DNA of 64,000 nucleotides from Sphingomonadaceae bacterium 3R27C6 (GTDB lineage Bacteria; Pseudomonadota; Alphaproteobacteria; Sphingomonadales; Sphingomonadaceae), in contig SCNS01000001.1 of the NCBI GenBank assembly GCA_005503215.1, positions 1 through 64,000 on the forward strand. The letters are read 5' to 3'. A model generated the notes under the pieces. It did no database searches, had not been told where the DNA came from, and worked only from the letters and a program-made list of their open reading frames with translations. The translations under genes were made by a program, and so were the position numbers. Every line of letters begins with the position of its first letter. The stretch's first letter is position 1. Positions 16,387-25,208 of the stretch are shown in pieces.

Positions 16387-17030
16387 CCTTGGGCGGGGCG
16401 AGGCGCGCTGAGAAAGTCGGCGGCGTTGAAGCCTTCGGGCGCCGCGACCTCGACGATCGGGTCCTCGCGCGCGTCATATTCCATGCGCAGCGCGCGGGTG
16501 ATCACCGCATGCATGTCGTACAGGCAGGTGATGTAGGTGAATTCGAAAATCTGCTCGTCGTTCCAGAAGGTCTTGAGCTTGTCGAAGACTTCTAGCGGCA
16601 CCCGTCCGCTCGCCTGTGCAAGGCAGTCGGCATAGGCGAGCACGGTGCGCTCCTGCTCATCATAACAATCGGCAACCTGCCAGTGCGCGATGGCGGCAAT
16701 CTTCTCCTCGCTGACGCCAAGGCCGCGGAGCGACTTGCAATGCTGGGAGAAGACGAACTGGCTTCCCTTGACCCAGCCCGCGCGCGTCTGGCCGAGCTCG
16801 CGCAGCACCGGATCGATCGTGCGCGCCGGGTTGCGGTAGACGGCGAAACCCTTGACCGCATGTTCAAAGATATCGGGCGACAGCGCGAAGACCGTCCACC
16901 AGTCGCCGGGCGTGCCGGTCGCGGTGCCGGGCTCGGCAACGGGGTCGCGCTCGCCGAACAGGCGGTTGTAATAGGCGAGGACGGTCTCGTCGGTGACTTC
17001 CGACCGGGGAACTTGGCGCAGTACGGGCAT
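16383..17030 (-). CDS. Carboxymuconolactone decarboxylase (CMD)/AhpD-like protein
   Basis: A 215-residue all-helical AhpD-like protein. The core includes VKGSQFVFSQHCKSLRGLGV and later DCYDEQERTVLAYADCLAQ, typical of the carboxymuconolactone decarboxylase family. The usual CxxC redox pair is not evident (the first site is QHCKS with a single Cys). ATG at 17030 follows GAGGAGTTAGCC, 7 nt spacing. It is in the minus-strand operon between the SnoaL-like and SMP-30 genes. It may be a decarboxylase, isomerase or peroxidase-like accessory protein. True PcaC proteins are shorter, so PcaC itself is unlikely. Confidence 0.75.
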   Translation of the reverse strand: MPVLRQVPRSEVTDETVLAYYNRLFGERDPVAEPGTATGTPGDWWTVFALSPDIFEHAVKGFAVYRNPARTIDPVLRELGQTRAGWVKGSQFVFSQHCKSLRGLGVSEEKIAAIAHWQVADCYDEQERTVLAYADCLAQASGRVPLEVFDKLKTFWNDEQIFEFTYITCLYDMHAVITRALRMEYDAREDPIVEVAAPEGFNAADFLSAPRPAQG

Positions 17031-17040
17031 GGCTAACTCC

Positions 17041-17436
17041 TCAGGCGTTGGCATATTTGCGGAATTCGGCAACATGCGCGCTGTCGAAATATTCGTCGAG
17101 CCGCGTGATCTTGCCACCCTCGACCTGGCAGATGATCGCGCAGGGCAGGCGGACTTCGCCGTCATCGTGGACGCGCTTGCCCTTCAGCACATGCTGCTGG
17201 ACGAAGCCGCCGGGGAAGGTGGTCAGCCGGCGCTCGGCATATTCGCGGTCCTTGATCCGTGCGACCATGCCGGTCAGTGTCTGCGCGGTCTGCGCCGGGG
17301 TGACGATCAGCTCGTCGGTGTTGTGCCAGATTTCGGCATCAGGCGTGAAGCTGTTCTGCATCGTCTCGATGTCGCCCGCCTCGATCGCGTCGAAAAAGCG
17401 CTGCGCCATTGTGCGAATATCGTTCTCTTCGGCCAT
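17041..17436 (-). CDS. SnoaL-like/NTF2-fold protein
   Basis: A 131-residue SnoaL-like protein of the NTF2 fold. RFFDAIEAGDIETMQNSFTPDAEIWHNTD is represented here by its typical start, a helix followed by an acidic strand, and ITRLDEYFDSAH is the closing strand. Such proteins are aldol-type cyclases, isomerases, dehydratases or binding proteins. It is spaced 10 nt from both neighbours in the operon. It carries no signal peptide. The fold is clear but the function is not. Confidence 0.75.
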   Translation of the reverse strand: MAEENDIRTMAQRFFDAIEAGDIETMQNSFTPDAEIWHNTDELIVTPAQTAQTLTGMVARIKDREYAERRLTTFPGGFVQQHVLKGKRVHDDGEVRLPCAIICQVEGGKITRLDEYFDSAHVAEFRKYANA

Positions 17437-17446
17437 GTCTCTCTCC

Positions 17447-18334
17447 TTATGCCTTTGCGCCGAACATGCGGCCGCCGTTGGCGGCGATCAGCCCGTCGAT
17501 ATCGTCACCCCGGTACGCCGGATCGGCCGAGGGGCCGAAAGACGCCAGCATATCCTGCATCACCAGCTCGGCCATCGCCTTCCATTCGGGGTGGGTGAAG
17601 ATCCAGTATTCGCCCGCTTCGATCGCGGCGACGACGCGCGCGCCGATCTTGTCCGGCGACATGCCGCCCGCGAGCACGCCCTGCATCGCCTGGCTCGTTG
17701 CGGCGGCCTTGCCGACCTCGACCTCGACGGGGCGCAGGTCGCGCGTCGTCTCGACGATCCGCGTCGCAGACATGCCGGGCATCAGCACCGAAATGTCGAC
17801 ACAGGTTCCGGCAAGCTCGTTGCGCAGCGCCATCGCGATGCCGAGCGTCGCATATTTGGAGCTGATATAGGCGACCGAGATCGGCGGCGGCACGATCGCG
17901 ACCATCGACGCGGTGATGACGAGGTGGCTCGGCTCGCCGCTCGCCTTCATATCGCCGAGGAAGGTGCGGCAGGCGTAGAGATGTGCGTGCGCGTTGACCG
18001 CATAGTTCCAGCGCCACACGTCGGTGTCATATTGCTCGAACGGTCCCGATCCGCCGCCGACCCCGGCGTTGCTGAACAGGATGCGCACCGGGCCGAATTC
18101 ACGCGCCTGTTCGCCTGCGGCCGCCCAGCTGTCCTCGCTGGTGACGTCGAGCTGGAGGCCGAGCGCGTTCGCGCCTTCGGCGCGCAGGGTTTCGGCCGCG
18201 CCATCGGCGCCCGCGCCGTCGATATCGGCGAGGATCACCGATGCGCCTTTGGCGGCGAGTGCCCTGGCGGTGGCGAGCCCGAGCCCGCTCGCGCCGCCGG
18301 TGATGAAGGCTGTCTTGCCCGCGACATCGGTCAT
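17447..18334 (-). CDS. Short-chain dehydrogenase/reductase (SDR)
   Basis: A 295-residue classical SDR. The NAD(P) motif is TGGASGLG (residues 12-19), the NNAG equivalent is SNAGVGG, the catalytic Ser is in VITASMVAIV, and the YxxxK motif is YISSKYATLG. A C-terminal extension of about 50 residues after the fold is longer than usual. It oxidises or reduces a hydroxyl/keto group. The ATG overlaps the MFS gene stop by 4 nt. It is the second gene of the seven-gene operon and probably acts on the compound brought in by the transporter. Confidence 0.88.
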   Translation of the reverse strand: MTDVAGKTAFITGGASGLGLATARALAAKGASVILADIDGAGADGAAETLRAEGANALGLQLDVTSEDSWAAAGEQAREFGPVRILFSNAGVGGGSGPFEQYDTDVWRWNYAVNAHAHLYACRTFLGDMKASGEPSHLVITASMVAIVPPPISVAYISSKYATLGIAMALRNELAGTCVDISVLMPGMSATRIVETTRDLRPVEVEVGKAAATSQAMQGVLAGGMSPDKIGARVVAAIEAGEYWIFTHPEWKAMAELVMQDMLASFGPSADPAYRGDDIDGLIAANGGRMFGAKA

Positions 18335-19626
18335 TCGGCGAAATCCTTTTCGAGATAACGCGTCATGCGGAATTGCGCGATGCCGGCGGCGGCGGCGAAG
18401 GGCATGAGCGCCATCAGCGCCCATCTGAGGCTGCCGTCGCCAAAATCCGGTTTCAGGCTATCGCTGACGATCCCCGCGAACAGCGGGCCGAGCCCAAGGC
18501 CGATGATGTTGAACATCAGCATCAGCACCGCGGCGGCGGTCGCGCGGCTGCGCGGCGGGGTCAGATTCTGCACCAATGCGAGCGCCGGGGCGACGTAGGC
18601 GGTGCACGCTGCCATCGGGATCAGCATAAGCGCGAGCGAGAGCTGCCAGCTGTCGACGAGCAGCGCGGCAATGAAGGTCGGGATCAGCACGGCGGTCGCG
18701 AGCGCCGGGATCGTGCCATAGGCGCGCGCGGACACCTTCGCGCGGTGGCTGACCAGCCAGCCGCCACCGAGGATGCCGATGCCGAAGGTGATGCCCGCCG
18801 CCGGGCCGAAATAGGTCGCCATGGCATCGAGCGGCATTTTCTGCGTCCGCATCAGGAAGGCCGGAATCCAGTTGAGCATGCCATAGCTGGTAAAGGCGGC
18901 GAGGCCGCTCCCGATCATCACCATGCGGAGGGACGGGCGGCGCCAGAACATCGCAAGGCTCTGCGAAAAAGGCAGGGCTTCGTCGGCCGTCTTTTGCACG
19001 TCCATCTGTCCGCGTGCGGGTTCGCGTACAAGCCAGATCAGGATCGGCGCAACAATGACGCCGACGATGCCGATCAGGATGAAGGCGTTACGCCATCCGA
19101 TGTTCGCGGCGGCCCAGGCACCGAAGGTCGCGCCCACAAAGACGCCGAACGGGCCGTTGAGCGTGAAGATGCCGATCGCGAGCGGGCGCTGCGCCGGCGG
19201 ATAATAGTCGGCGATCACCGACAGCGACGGCGCGGTGCCGCCGGCTTCGCCCGCACCGACACCGAAGCGCATCAGGGCGAGTTGCCAGAAATTCGATGCA
19301 AAGCCGCACGCGGCGGTGAACCCGCTCCACACGACGCACGCGATGCCGATCAGCTTCACGCGGTTCCAGCGGTCGGCGATCATCGCGACGGGGACCCCCA
19401 TCGCGGCATAGAAAAGCGCAAAGGCGAGGCCGGTGAGCAGGCCGAACTGGGTATCGCTGAAATCCATCTCGGCGCGGATCGGTTCGACGAGCACCGACAG
19501 CAATTGGCGGTCGACGAAGTTGATCGTGCCGACCACGAACAGCATTGCGAGCGCGACGTTGCGGCGCACGGCAAGGCCGCGGTCGGACGCTATGGCGCCT
19601 CCATCGAGGGCAGTCGCCTCTGTCAT
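18331..19626 (-). CDS. MFS transporter (aromatic acid/spinster-like)
   Basis: A 431-residue membrane protein with 12 predicted helices. The loop-2 MFS signature is represented by ADRWNRVKLIGI near residue 80, and FVDRQLLSVLVEPIRAEMDF follows helix 1 as in spinster-type sphingomonad MFS proteins. It likely imports an organic acid. I chose ATG at 19626 over an upstream in-frame TTG because GGAG sits 6-7 nt before it. It is first in the operon down to 14195 and divergent from an SDR gene, with a palindromic operator between. It presumably supplies the substrate of the regulon together with the TonB receptor at 21.4-23.7 kb. Confidence 0.9.
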   Translation of the reverse strand: MTEATALDGGAIASDRGLAVRRNVALAMLFVVGTINFVDRQLLSVLVEPIRAEMDFSDTQFGLLTGLAFALFYAAMGVPVAMIADRWNRVKLIGIACVVWSGFTAACGFASNFWQLALMRFGVGAGEAGGTAPSLSVIADYYPPAQRPLAIGIFTLNGPFGVFVGATFGAWAAANIGWRNAFILIGIVGVIVAPILIWLVREPARGQMDVQKTADEALPFSQSLAMFWRRPSLRMVMIGSGLAAFTSYGMLNWIPAFLMRTQKMPLDAMATYFGPAAGITFGIGILGGGWLVSHRAKVSARAYGTIPALATAVLIPTFIAALLVDSWQLSLALMLIPMAACTAYVAPALALVQNLTPPRSRATAAAVLMLMFNIIGLGLGPLFAGIVSDSLKPDFGDGSLRWALMALMPFAAAAGIAQFRMTRYLEKDFAE

Positions 19627-19667
19627 CACACTCTCCAAAAACGCACGAGTCTTCCCGTTCCAAAAAT

Positions 19668-19683
19668 ACTTAGGTATTTAAGT
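19668..19683. promoter_or_regulatory. Palindromic operator, copy 5 (MFS operon / SDR divergent gap)
   Basis: ACTTAG-GTAT-TTAAGT; arms match at 5 of 6 pairs. It lies 41 nt upstream of the MFS ATG and 51 nt upstream of the SDR ATG. This places the seven-gene minus-strand operon and the SDR gene in the inferred regulon. Confidence 0.6.
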
Positions 19684-19734
19684 TTATCTGTCAATGTGCT
19701 TTACGGTAACGACAAGGTCGACGGGAGAGAAGAG

Positions 19735-20502
19735 ATGGATATCAACGGCAAGACCGCCATTGTGACGGGTTCGGCGGGTGGTATCGGCCGCGCGACCGCG
19801 GTGATGCTGGCCAGCCGCGGCGCGGCGGAGATCGCGCTCGTCGACGTCAACGAAGCGGGGCTCGCCGAGACCGCGCGGCTGGTCGAGGCGGCGGGCGCGC
19901 GGGCGAGCATCCAGATACTCGACCTGTCGGACATTCCCGCGACCGAAGCCTGGTTCCGCGCGCATGGCGATGTCGACATATTGCACAACAATGCCGGGGT
20001 CGTGTCGGGCCTGCCGCAATTTCCCGACGTCGATGCCGCGCGCATCCGCTGGATCATCGACGTCAACATCACCTCGCTCGTCGCCGCGACGCAGATCGCG
20101 GTGCAGGCGATGCGCCAGCGCGGCGGCGGGGTGATCGTCAACACGGTGTCGACCGTCGCACTCGGCACCGGGTTTTACGACGCGATGTATGCAACGACCA
20201 AGGCGGCGGTGATGATGTTCACACGCTGTTGCGCGCCATTGAAGGACGAATGCAATGTTCGCGTCGTGGGCATGTTGCCTGGGCTGGTCGAAACCCCGAT
20301 CCTCGACACGACGGGCGCGGGCGGCAAGTCCGAGTGGATGGAGGCGGTGCTTGCGAACAACGAGGCATGCCGGCCCGAGGATATCGCGGGCGGCATCATG
20401 GCGTTGATCGAGGATGACAGCCTGGCGGGCGGCGACTGGGTCGCGGTGCGGCGGCTCGGCGGCAAGGTCGCGTATCAGTGGGGGCACGCGGATACCATTT
20501 GA
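19735..20502 (+). CDS. Short-chain dehydrogenase/reductase (SDR, second)
   Basis: A 255-residue classical SDR with TGSAGGIG at the NAD(P) site, HNNAGVVSG, the catalytic Ser in NTVSTVAL and YATTKAA as YxxxK. The start is ATG behind GGGAGAGAAG. A much longer open frame exists upstream in the same phase but runs opposite the MFS gene. It is a single gene followed by a family A inverted repeat at 20512. Divergent pairing with the MFS operon across a shared operator suggests it acts in the same pathway. Confidence 0.9.
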   Translation: MDINGKTAIVTGSAGGIGRATAVMLASRGAAEIALVDVNEAGLAETARLVEAAGARASIQILDLSDIPATEAWFRAHGDVDILHNNAGVVSGLPQFPDVDAARIRWIIDVNITSLVAATQIAVQAMRQRGGGVIVNTVSTVALGTGFYDAMYATTKAAVMMFTRCCAPLKDECNVRVVGMLPGLVETPILDTTGAGGKSEWMEAVLANNEACRPEDIAGGIMALIEDDSLAGGDWVAVRRLGGKVAYQWGHADTI

Positions 20503-20511
20503 CGCCAATTT

Positions 20512-20584
20512 CGTCATTCCCGCGAAAGCGGGAACCCAGCGAGCAGCCGCTGCTACTGGGTTCCCGCTTTCGCGGGAATGACGA
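20512..20584. repeat. Inverted intergenic repeat, family A, copy 2
   Basis: The arms begin CGTCATTCCCGCGAAAGCGG and end with an exact complement, with a different 8-10 nt centre from the copy at 11142. It is located between convergent genes, like copy 1. Confidence 0.92.
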
Positions 20585-20599
20585 GATATAGGGAATGGA

Positions 20600-21310
20600 T
20601 CACAGCGTCGGCGCTTCCAGCATATTCTTCCCGAACAAATTCGACCATTGCTCCTCGGTCAGCACCGGGCGCGCGCTCGACAGGTTCGCGGCGTTCTTGA
20701 CGTCGGTCCCTGCCATCACCGCGGGGCGCTCGCCGATGCGCGCGAACCAGTCGGCGACCGCGGAATAGTCGTCGAGCGTCAGCCCGATCGCGCGGATCGC
20801 GCGCGTCCACGGCCATGCCGCGATGTCGGCGATGCTATATTCCTCTGCGAGGTAATCGCTCTCGCTCAGCCGCCCGTTAAGCACGTGGAGCAGCCGCAAT
20901 GTCTCGTTGCGATAGCGTTCGACCGGATAGGTCTGTCCCTCGGGCGCATAGCGGATGAAATGATGTGCCTGTCCCTGCATCGGGCCGAAACTCGCCATCT
21001 GCCACATCAGCCATTGCTGCGCCTGGCTCCGGCGGCGCGGGCTCTCAGGAAGCAGCTGGCCGCTCTTCTCGGCCAGATACAGCAGGATCGCGCCGCTTTC
21101 GAATACCGGCAGCGGCGGCCCACCGCCGATCGGATCATGGTCGACGATTGCGGGCAGGCGGCCGTTCGGATTGATCCGGCGATATTCGGGGGTCAGATGA
21201 TCGCCCTCGAGCATGTTCATCGCGAGCAACCGATGCGGCAGCCCGACCTCTTCGAGCATGATCGAGACTTTGTGGCCGTTCGGCGTGGGCGTGAAATAGA
21301 CGTCGATCAT
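20600..21310 (-). CDS. Glutathione S-transferase, nu-class/YfcG-like (2)
   Basis: A 236-residue GST. The N-terminal active-site region TPTPNGHKVSIMLEE has the Thr/Asn pair used by nu-class (YfcG/YghU) enzymes in place of Tyr/Ser/Cys. INPNGRLPAIVD holds the cis-Pro, FESGAILLYLAEK the gamma-Glu site, and YSIADIAAWPW the C-terminal N-cap. It is closely similar to the GST at 24304; both end with a (K/E)EWSN(M/L)FG-type tail. Nu-class enzymes can reduce disulfides or peroxides and, in sphingomonads, act on aryl ether-derived glutathione adducts. It is transcribed alone on the minus strand. Confidence 0.9.
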   Translation of the reverse strand: MIDVYFTPTPNGHKVSIMLEEVGLPHRLLAMNMLEGDHLTPEYRRINPNGRLPAIVDHDPIGGGPPLPVFESGAILLYLAEKSGQLLPESPRRRSQAQQWLMWQMASFGPMQGQAHHFIRYAPEGQTYPVERYRNETLRLLHVLNGRLSESDYLAEEYSIADIAAWPWTRAIRAIGLTLDDYSAVADWFARIGERPAVMAGTDVKNAANLSSARPVLTEEQWSNLFGKNMLEAPTL

Positions 21311-21408
21311 CGCGGTTCACCCCTTCACACAGGTCACGACCGCGATCGCCGCTTCCCTTTTGAGGAAAGCTTCGATCGCGGCCGATCCCTGGGACATCGA
21401 ATTCGAAC

Positions 21409-23673
21409 CTAGAACTTGATTCCGGCTTCGACCGAAATATTGCGGGTGGGTTCGAGATAGAGGATCGCGCGCGGCGCCGCGGTGATCGGCGCCGGCAGGT
21501 TGAACGCGCTGCCGATCGTTTTCTCGTTGGTCAGATTCTTGCCGACGAGGGCGACGTGCCAGCGGTCGTCCTGGTCGGCGAGCTGCACGCGAAGGTCGAG
21601 CTTCACATAGCCGTTCTGCACACCGAAGATCGGGCTCTGGTTGTCCGAGTTGAAATATTTCGACCGCGCCGACGCGACGCCGGTGATGTCGAACTTCAGA
21701 TCGCTCGACAGGTCGAACCGCGCGTGTGCCGTCACGCTTCCCGTATATTTCGACGAATAGGCAACGGGGTAACCGGCCAGGTTATTGTTCGCGACGTGGT
21801 TCGGTTGCGTCCGATCGGTCTGTGCGGGATTGCAAACCGACAACGGCTGGCTGGCGAGGCAGGCCGCGCCGGGATAGTTGTCATATTTGATATCCGAATA
21901 GGCGGCCGACGCGCTGATGTCGAAATTGGGGATCGGGAAGATGCTGAGCGATCCTTCGAGGCCCTTCGACGTTGCCGCGGCGGCATTGCCGGTCAGATAG
22001 CTCGAGATTGCGGGCTGATACACCGAAACCTGCAGATCCTTGAACTTGGTATGATAGGCCGAGAGGTTCGCGACGACCTTGCCGTCGAACAACGTCGACT
22101 TGATGCCCGCCTCGAAATTTTCCGACCGTTCGGGCTCGAACGAGAAGGTCGCGCTGGTCGTGCCGAGCGTGTTCGAGACGAAACCGCCTGACTTCGAACC
22201 GCGGCCCCATGTCGCATAGACCATGATGCGCGGCGCGATATCATATTGCAGCGTCACCGACGGATCGACATTGCCTTCGCTGATCGAACCCGTGGCGCTC
22301 GAGATCGGGCGCAGCGCGAAGGGGCCATAGACGAGCCGTGAGGCGAAATCGCCGTCCTTCTTCGTGTGGCTGTAACGCAGGCTGCCGATGGCGCGGAACG
22401 CATCGCTGATGTTGAACGTCGCCTGGCCAAAGACCGACCAGGATTCGGCCTTTTGCCGGAAGATGCTGTCGATGCGGCCGAAATAATTGAGCGCCGCGAT
22501 GTTGAAGCCCTGAAATTGCTCCAGCGTGTAATCGGACTTGTCGTAATAGGCGCCCGCGATGAATTCGAAGGTCTTGCCCGTCGGCGACAGGATGCGGATT
22601 TCCTGCGAAATCTGGTCGAAGCGTTCGGGGAAGGCGTTGTAGACCGAATTGGCAGTGATCGCTCCGCCACTGTTCGGGATCGTCTGGTCGAAGCCGTTGA
22701 CGATCTTCGACTTGAACCAGCTATAGCCGGTGACCGAGGTCAGCGTGAAATCGCCGAGCGCGAGGTTGCCGACGCCCGAGATCATCACCGACTTGTTGTT
22801 GTTCCCCTCGTCGCCGAGTGCCGAGCGCTCAAGATAGCGCGTGGTCTGCGGGTCCTGGCCGCTGGTCAGCGGGCTCGACACGGTGATGCCGCCGATGACT
22901 TCGCGGTTTCCGTACTCGACCTTCGCGGTGTAATCGAAATTGTTCGACGGTTCCCACTTCACGGTCAGGCGCAGCAGCTGCGACTTGATTTCGGGATCGT
23001 CGTGATCGGTCGCGCGGTTATAGATATAGCCGTCCTGGTTGACGATCTTGTATGCGAAGCGCGCGCCGAGCGTGTCGCTGATCGGCCCCGACAGATAGCC
23101 CGAGAAATCGGTGCCCTTGTGGTCGAAGTTATAAAGGCCGGTGATCGCGCCCTCGAAATCCTTCGTCGGACCCGCCGACACGACGCTGACCGCGCCCGCC
23201 GCGGTGTTCTTGCCGAACAGCGCGCCCTGCGGCCCGCGCAGCACTTCGACGCGCGCGAGGTCGAAGAAGGGCGCCTGCGCCTGGCGGTTGCGGCCGGCAT
23301 AGATGCCATCGACATAAAGCGAGACCGACTGGTCGAACGCGAAGTTCGCCGGCGGCGAACCGAAGCCGCGGATATAGATGACGTCGTTGCCCGCGGTCGA
23401 CTGGACGAAGACGTTCGGGGTGTAGTTCATCACCGCCTTGATATCGCTGGTGTTGAACTCGGCGAGCTTGGCGCCGCTGACGACCTCCATCGAAATCGGC
23501 ACGTTTTGCAGATTCTGCTCGCGCTTTTGGGCGGTGACGATGATTTCGTTTGCGTTGCTGTCGTCGACGTCCGCCGTATCGGCGGGGGCTGCCTGCGCCA
23601 TCGCCGGTGCGGTATTGGCAAGCATCGCGATCGCCGCCACGCCGGACAGCAGGAACTGGTTATGCGCCTTCAT
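21409..23673 (-). CDS. TonB-dependent outer-membrane receptor (1)
   Basis: A 754-residue receptor. A signal peptide ends near AMAQA (residue 27). The TonB box region is EIIVTAQKREQNLQNVPIS, the plug has VEVLRGPQGALFGKNTAAGAV, and the barrel ends in the usual aromatic C-terminus (AGIKF). ATG at 23673 follows GGGAGGGTGAAG. It imports a bulky or scarce solute with TonB energy; the sequence type is the sphingomonad organic-substrate class, not a clear siderophore receptor. It is divergent from the DUF3237-GST genes across a palindromic operator at 23741, tying uptake to the catabolic regulon. Confidence 0.93.
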   Translation of the reverse strand: MKAHNQFLLSGVAAIAMLANTAPAMAQAAPADTADVDDSNANEIIVTAQKREQNLQNVPISMEVVSGAKLAEFNTSDIKAVMNYTPNVFVQSTAGNDVIYIRGFGSPPANFAFDQSVSLYVDGIYAGRNRQAQAPFFDLARVEVLRGPQGALFGKNTAAGAVSVVSAGPTKDFEGAITGLYNFDHKGTDFSGYLSGPISDTLGARFAYKIVNQDGYIYNRATDHDDPEIKSQLLRLTVKWEPSNNFDYTAKVEYGNREVIGGITVSSPLTSGQDPQTTRYLERSALGDEGNNNKSVMISGVGNLALGDFTLTSVTGYSWFKSKIVNGFDQTIPNSGGAITANSVYNAFPERFDQISQEIRILSPTGKTFEFIAGAYYDKSDYTLEQFQGFNIAALNYFGRIDSIFRQKAESWSVFGQATFNISDAFRAIGSLRYSHTKKDGDFASRLVYGPFALRPISSATGSISEGNVDPSVTLQYDIAPRIMVYATWGRGSKSGGFVSNTLGTTSATFSFEPERSENFEAGIKSTLFDGKVVANLSAYHTKFKDLQVSVYQPAISSYLTGNAAAATSKGLEGSLSIFPIPNFDISASAAYSDIKYDNYPGAACLASQPLSVCNPAQTDRTQPNHVANNNLAGYPVAYSSKYTGSVTAHARFDLSSDLKFDITGVASARSKYFNSDNQSPIFGVQNGYVKLDLRVQLADQDDRWHVALVGKNLTNEKTIGSAFNLPAPITAAPRAILYLEPTRNISVEAGIKF

Positions 23674-23740
23674 CTTCACCCTCCCATAGAGCTTATCGTC
23701 GCGGTCCCGGAAAGGCTTCCGATCCGTCAATCTGATTGAC

Positions 23741-23756
23741 CCTTAGTATACTAATG
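23741..23756. promoter_or_regulatory. Palindromic operator, copy 6 (TonB receptor / DUF3237 divergent gap)
   Basis: CCTTAG-TATA-CTAATG. The core CTTAGTATACTAA is palindromic. It lies 40 nt before the DUF3237 ATG and 67 nt from the receptor ATG. Confidence 0.6.
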
Positions 23757-23795
23757 GTTTTATGCTTGTCCATAGGCAGGAAGAGGATTCGCATT

Positions 23796-24302
23796 ATGAA
23801 CGAAGAAAATATGCAAAGCGTGCCGACCATGCTCGCGGCGCGTCATCTGTGCACCGTCGAGTTCGAGGTGGGGGGCGGCATCATCGGCATCGGCGCCTCG
23901 CCGTTCGGCGATCAGCGGCTCGGCTATATCAGCGGCGGCCGGTTTTTCGGGCCGCGTATCAATGGTATAGTGATGCCCGGCGGCGGCAACTGGTCGCGCA
24001 GCGGGCGGCTGGGCGACGATGCTTCGGTCGGCACGTTCGACGCCCGCGCGGTGTGGCAGACCGACGACGGCGAGCTCATCTATCTGAGCTATACCGGCCG
24101 CAACATCATTCCCGACGATGTGCGCGCGACCTTCATCGATCCCGCCGTCCCCGACGCCGACCCGTCGCGATACTATCTGCGAATCGCGCCGGTGTTCGAA
24201 ACCGCGAGCGCGAAATATGGCTGGCTGAACGGCGTGCTCGCGGTCGGCGTCGGCGAACGCACCGATTTCGGGGTGCGCCATGTGATCCACGAGATACTCT
24301 GA
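23796..24302 (+). CDS. DUF3237 family protein
   Basis: A 168-residue DUF3237 protein, a small beta-barrel family of unknown function. Features are RLGYISGGRFFGPRINGIVMPGG-type text (shown here in short as ISGGRFFGPRI), GGGNWSRSG, and YLRIAPVFETASAKYGWLN near the C-terminus. No signal peptide. It is followed after 1 nt by a nu-class GST and shares a palindromic operator with the TonB receptor. Its repeated association with acyl-CoA and GST genes suggests a small catabolic enzyme or binding protein. I do not assign a reaction. Confidence 0.8.
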   Translation: MNEENMQSVPTMLAARHLCTVEFEVGGGIIGIGASPFGDQRLGYISGGRFFGPRINGIVMPGGGNWSRSGRLGDDASVGTFDARAVWQTDDGELIYLSYTGRNIIPDDVRATFIDPAVPDADPSRYYLRIAPVFETASAKYGWLNGVLAVGVGERTDFGVRHVIHEIL

Positions 24303-24303
24303 A

Positions 24304-25029
24304 ATGATCGACCTCCATTATTCGGCGACCCCGAACGGGCAGAAGATTGCGATCATGCTCGAGGAAATCGGCGAACCTTATCGCGTCATTCCCTATGACA
24401 TCTTCGACGGCGACCAGCTGACTGCGGAGTTCGGGCGCATCAACCCCAACCACAAGCTGCCCGCCATCGTCGATCAGGATCCGGCGGAGGGGGGCGACCC
24501 GATCACCGTGTTCGAGTCGGGCGCGATCCTGCAATATCTCGCCGAGAAAAGTCGGCGCTTCCTGCCCGCATCGGGCGCGGCGCGCGCGGCGACCTTGTCA
24601 TGGCTGACCTGGCAGGTTGCGGGGCTGGGGCCGATGGGCGGGCAGGCGAGCCATTTCCTGCGCTACGCCCCGGCGGGACAGGATTATGCGATCGACCGCT
24701 ACACGAAGGAGGTGAAGCGCCTCCTCACCGTGCTCGAAAAACGGCTGGAGAAGAGTGCCTATGTCGCGGGCGACGATTATACGATCGCCGACATGGCGAT
24801 CTGGCCGGGCCGCGCTTCCGCATTCGTGATGGGGATGGGCCTCGACGAATGGCCCGCGATGCATGGCTGGTTCGAACGGATCCGCGAGCGGCCCGCGGTG
24901 GCGCGTGCGATGGCGCGCGAGGATCTGAAGGCGCCGGCCAAATATGTCGGCCGTCACCAAAAGCTCGACGAAAAAGAGTGGTCGAACATGTTCGGCGCCG
25001 CGAACCATGCGGCTGTGAAGGGGGACTGA
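24304..25029 (+). CDS. Glutathione S-transferase, nu-class/YfcG-like (3)
   Basis: A 241-residue GST with SATPNGQKIAIMLEE at the active site (Thr/Asn type), INPNHKLPAIVD with the cis-Pro, FESGAILQYLAEK, and YTIADMAIWPG in the C-terminal domain. It follows the DUF3237 gene by 1 nt and is co-transcribed with it. It is a paralogue of the GST at 20600 and more distantly of the one at 25209. Three nu-type GSTs in under 6 kb suggest successive or stereospecific glutathione-dependent steps. Confidence 0.9.
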   Translation: MIDLHYSATPNGQKIAIMLEEIGEPYRVIPYDIFDGDQLTAEFGRINPNHKLPAIVDQDPAEGGDPITVFESGAILQYLAEKSRRFLPASGAARAATLSWLTWQVAGLGPMGGQASHFLRYAPAGQDYAIDRYTKEVKRLLTVLEKRLEKSAYVAGDDYTIADMAIWPGRASAFVMGMGLDEWPAMHGWFERIRERPAVARAMAREDLKAPAKYVGRHQKLDEKEWSNMFGAANHAAVKGD

Positions 25030-25068
25030 GGCCAGAGGTCTGGTGACGATGATAGTTGCCTCACAATC

Positions 25069-25144
25069 ATCGTCACCCCGGACTTGATCCGGGGTCCATG
25101 ACTTCAACGCTGCGGTGGATCCCGGATCAAGTCCGGGATGACGA
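25069..25144. repeat. Inverted intergenic repeat, family B, copy 2
   Basis: Arms CGTCACCCCGGACTTGATCC and GGATCAAGTCCGGGATGACG are inverted around a short variable centre. Same family as 13992-14084. It lies in the gap between convergent GST genes; the rest of the gap, 25030-25208, shows nothing else recognisable. Confidence 0.88.
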
Positions 25145-25208
25145 AAGGAGGCGATACTCGCTTCCACCCCAAAAGCCGACGATCGCTAGCCCCGCTTCGC
25201 AGTCTGCC

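Noticed and set aside
18373..19734. Long open frame upstream of, and in phase with, the SDR gene at 19735
   Set aside because: It is antisense to the MFS and SDR genes and its translation is compositionally biased. The start with a ribosome site is at 19735.
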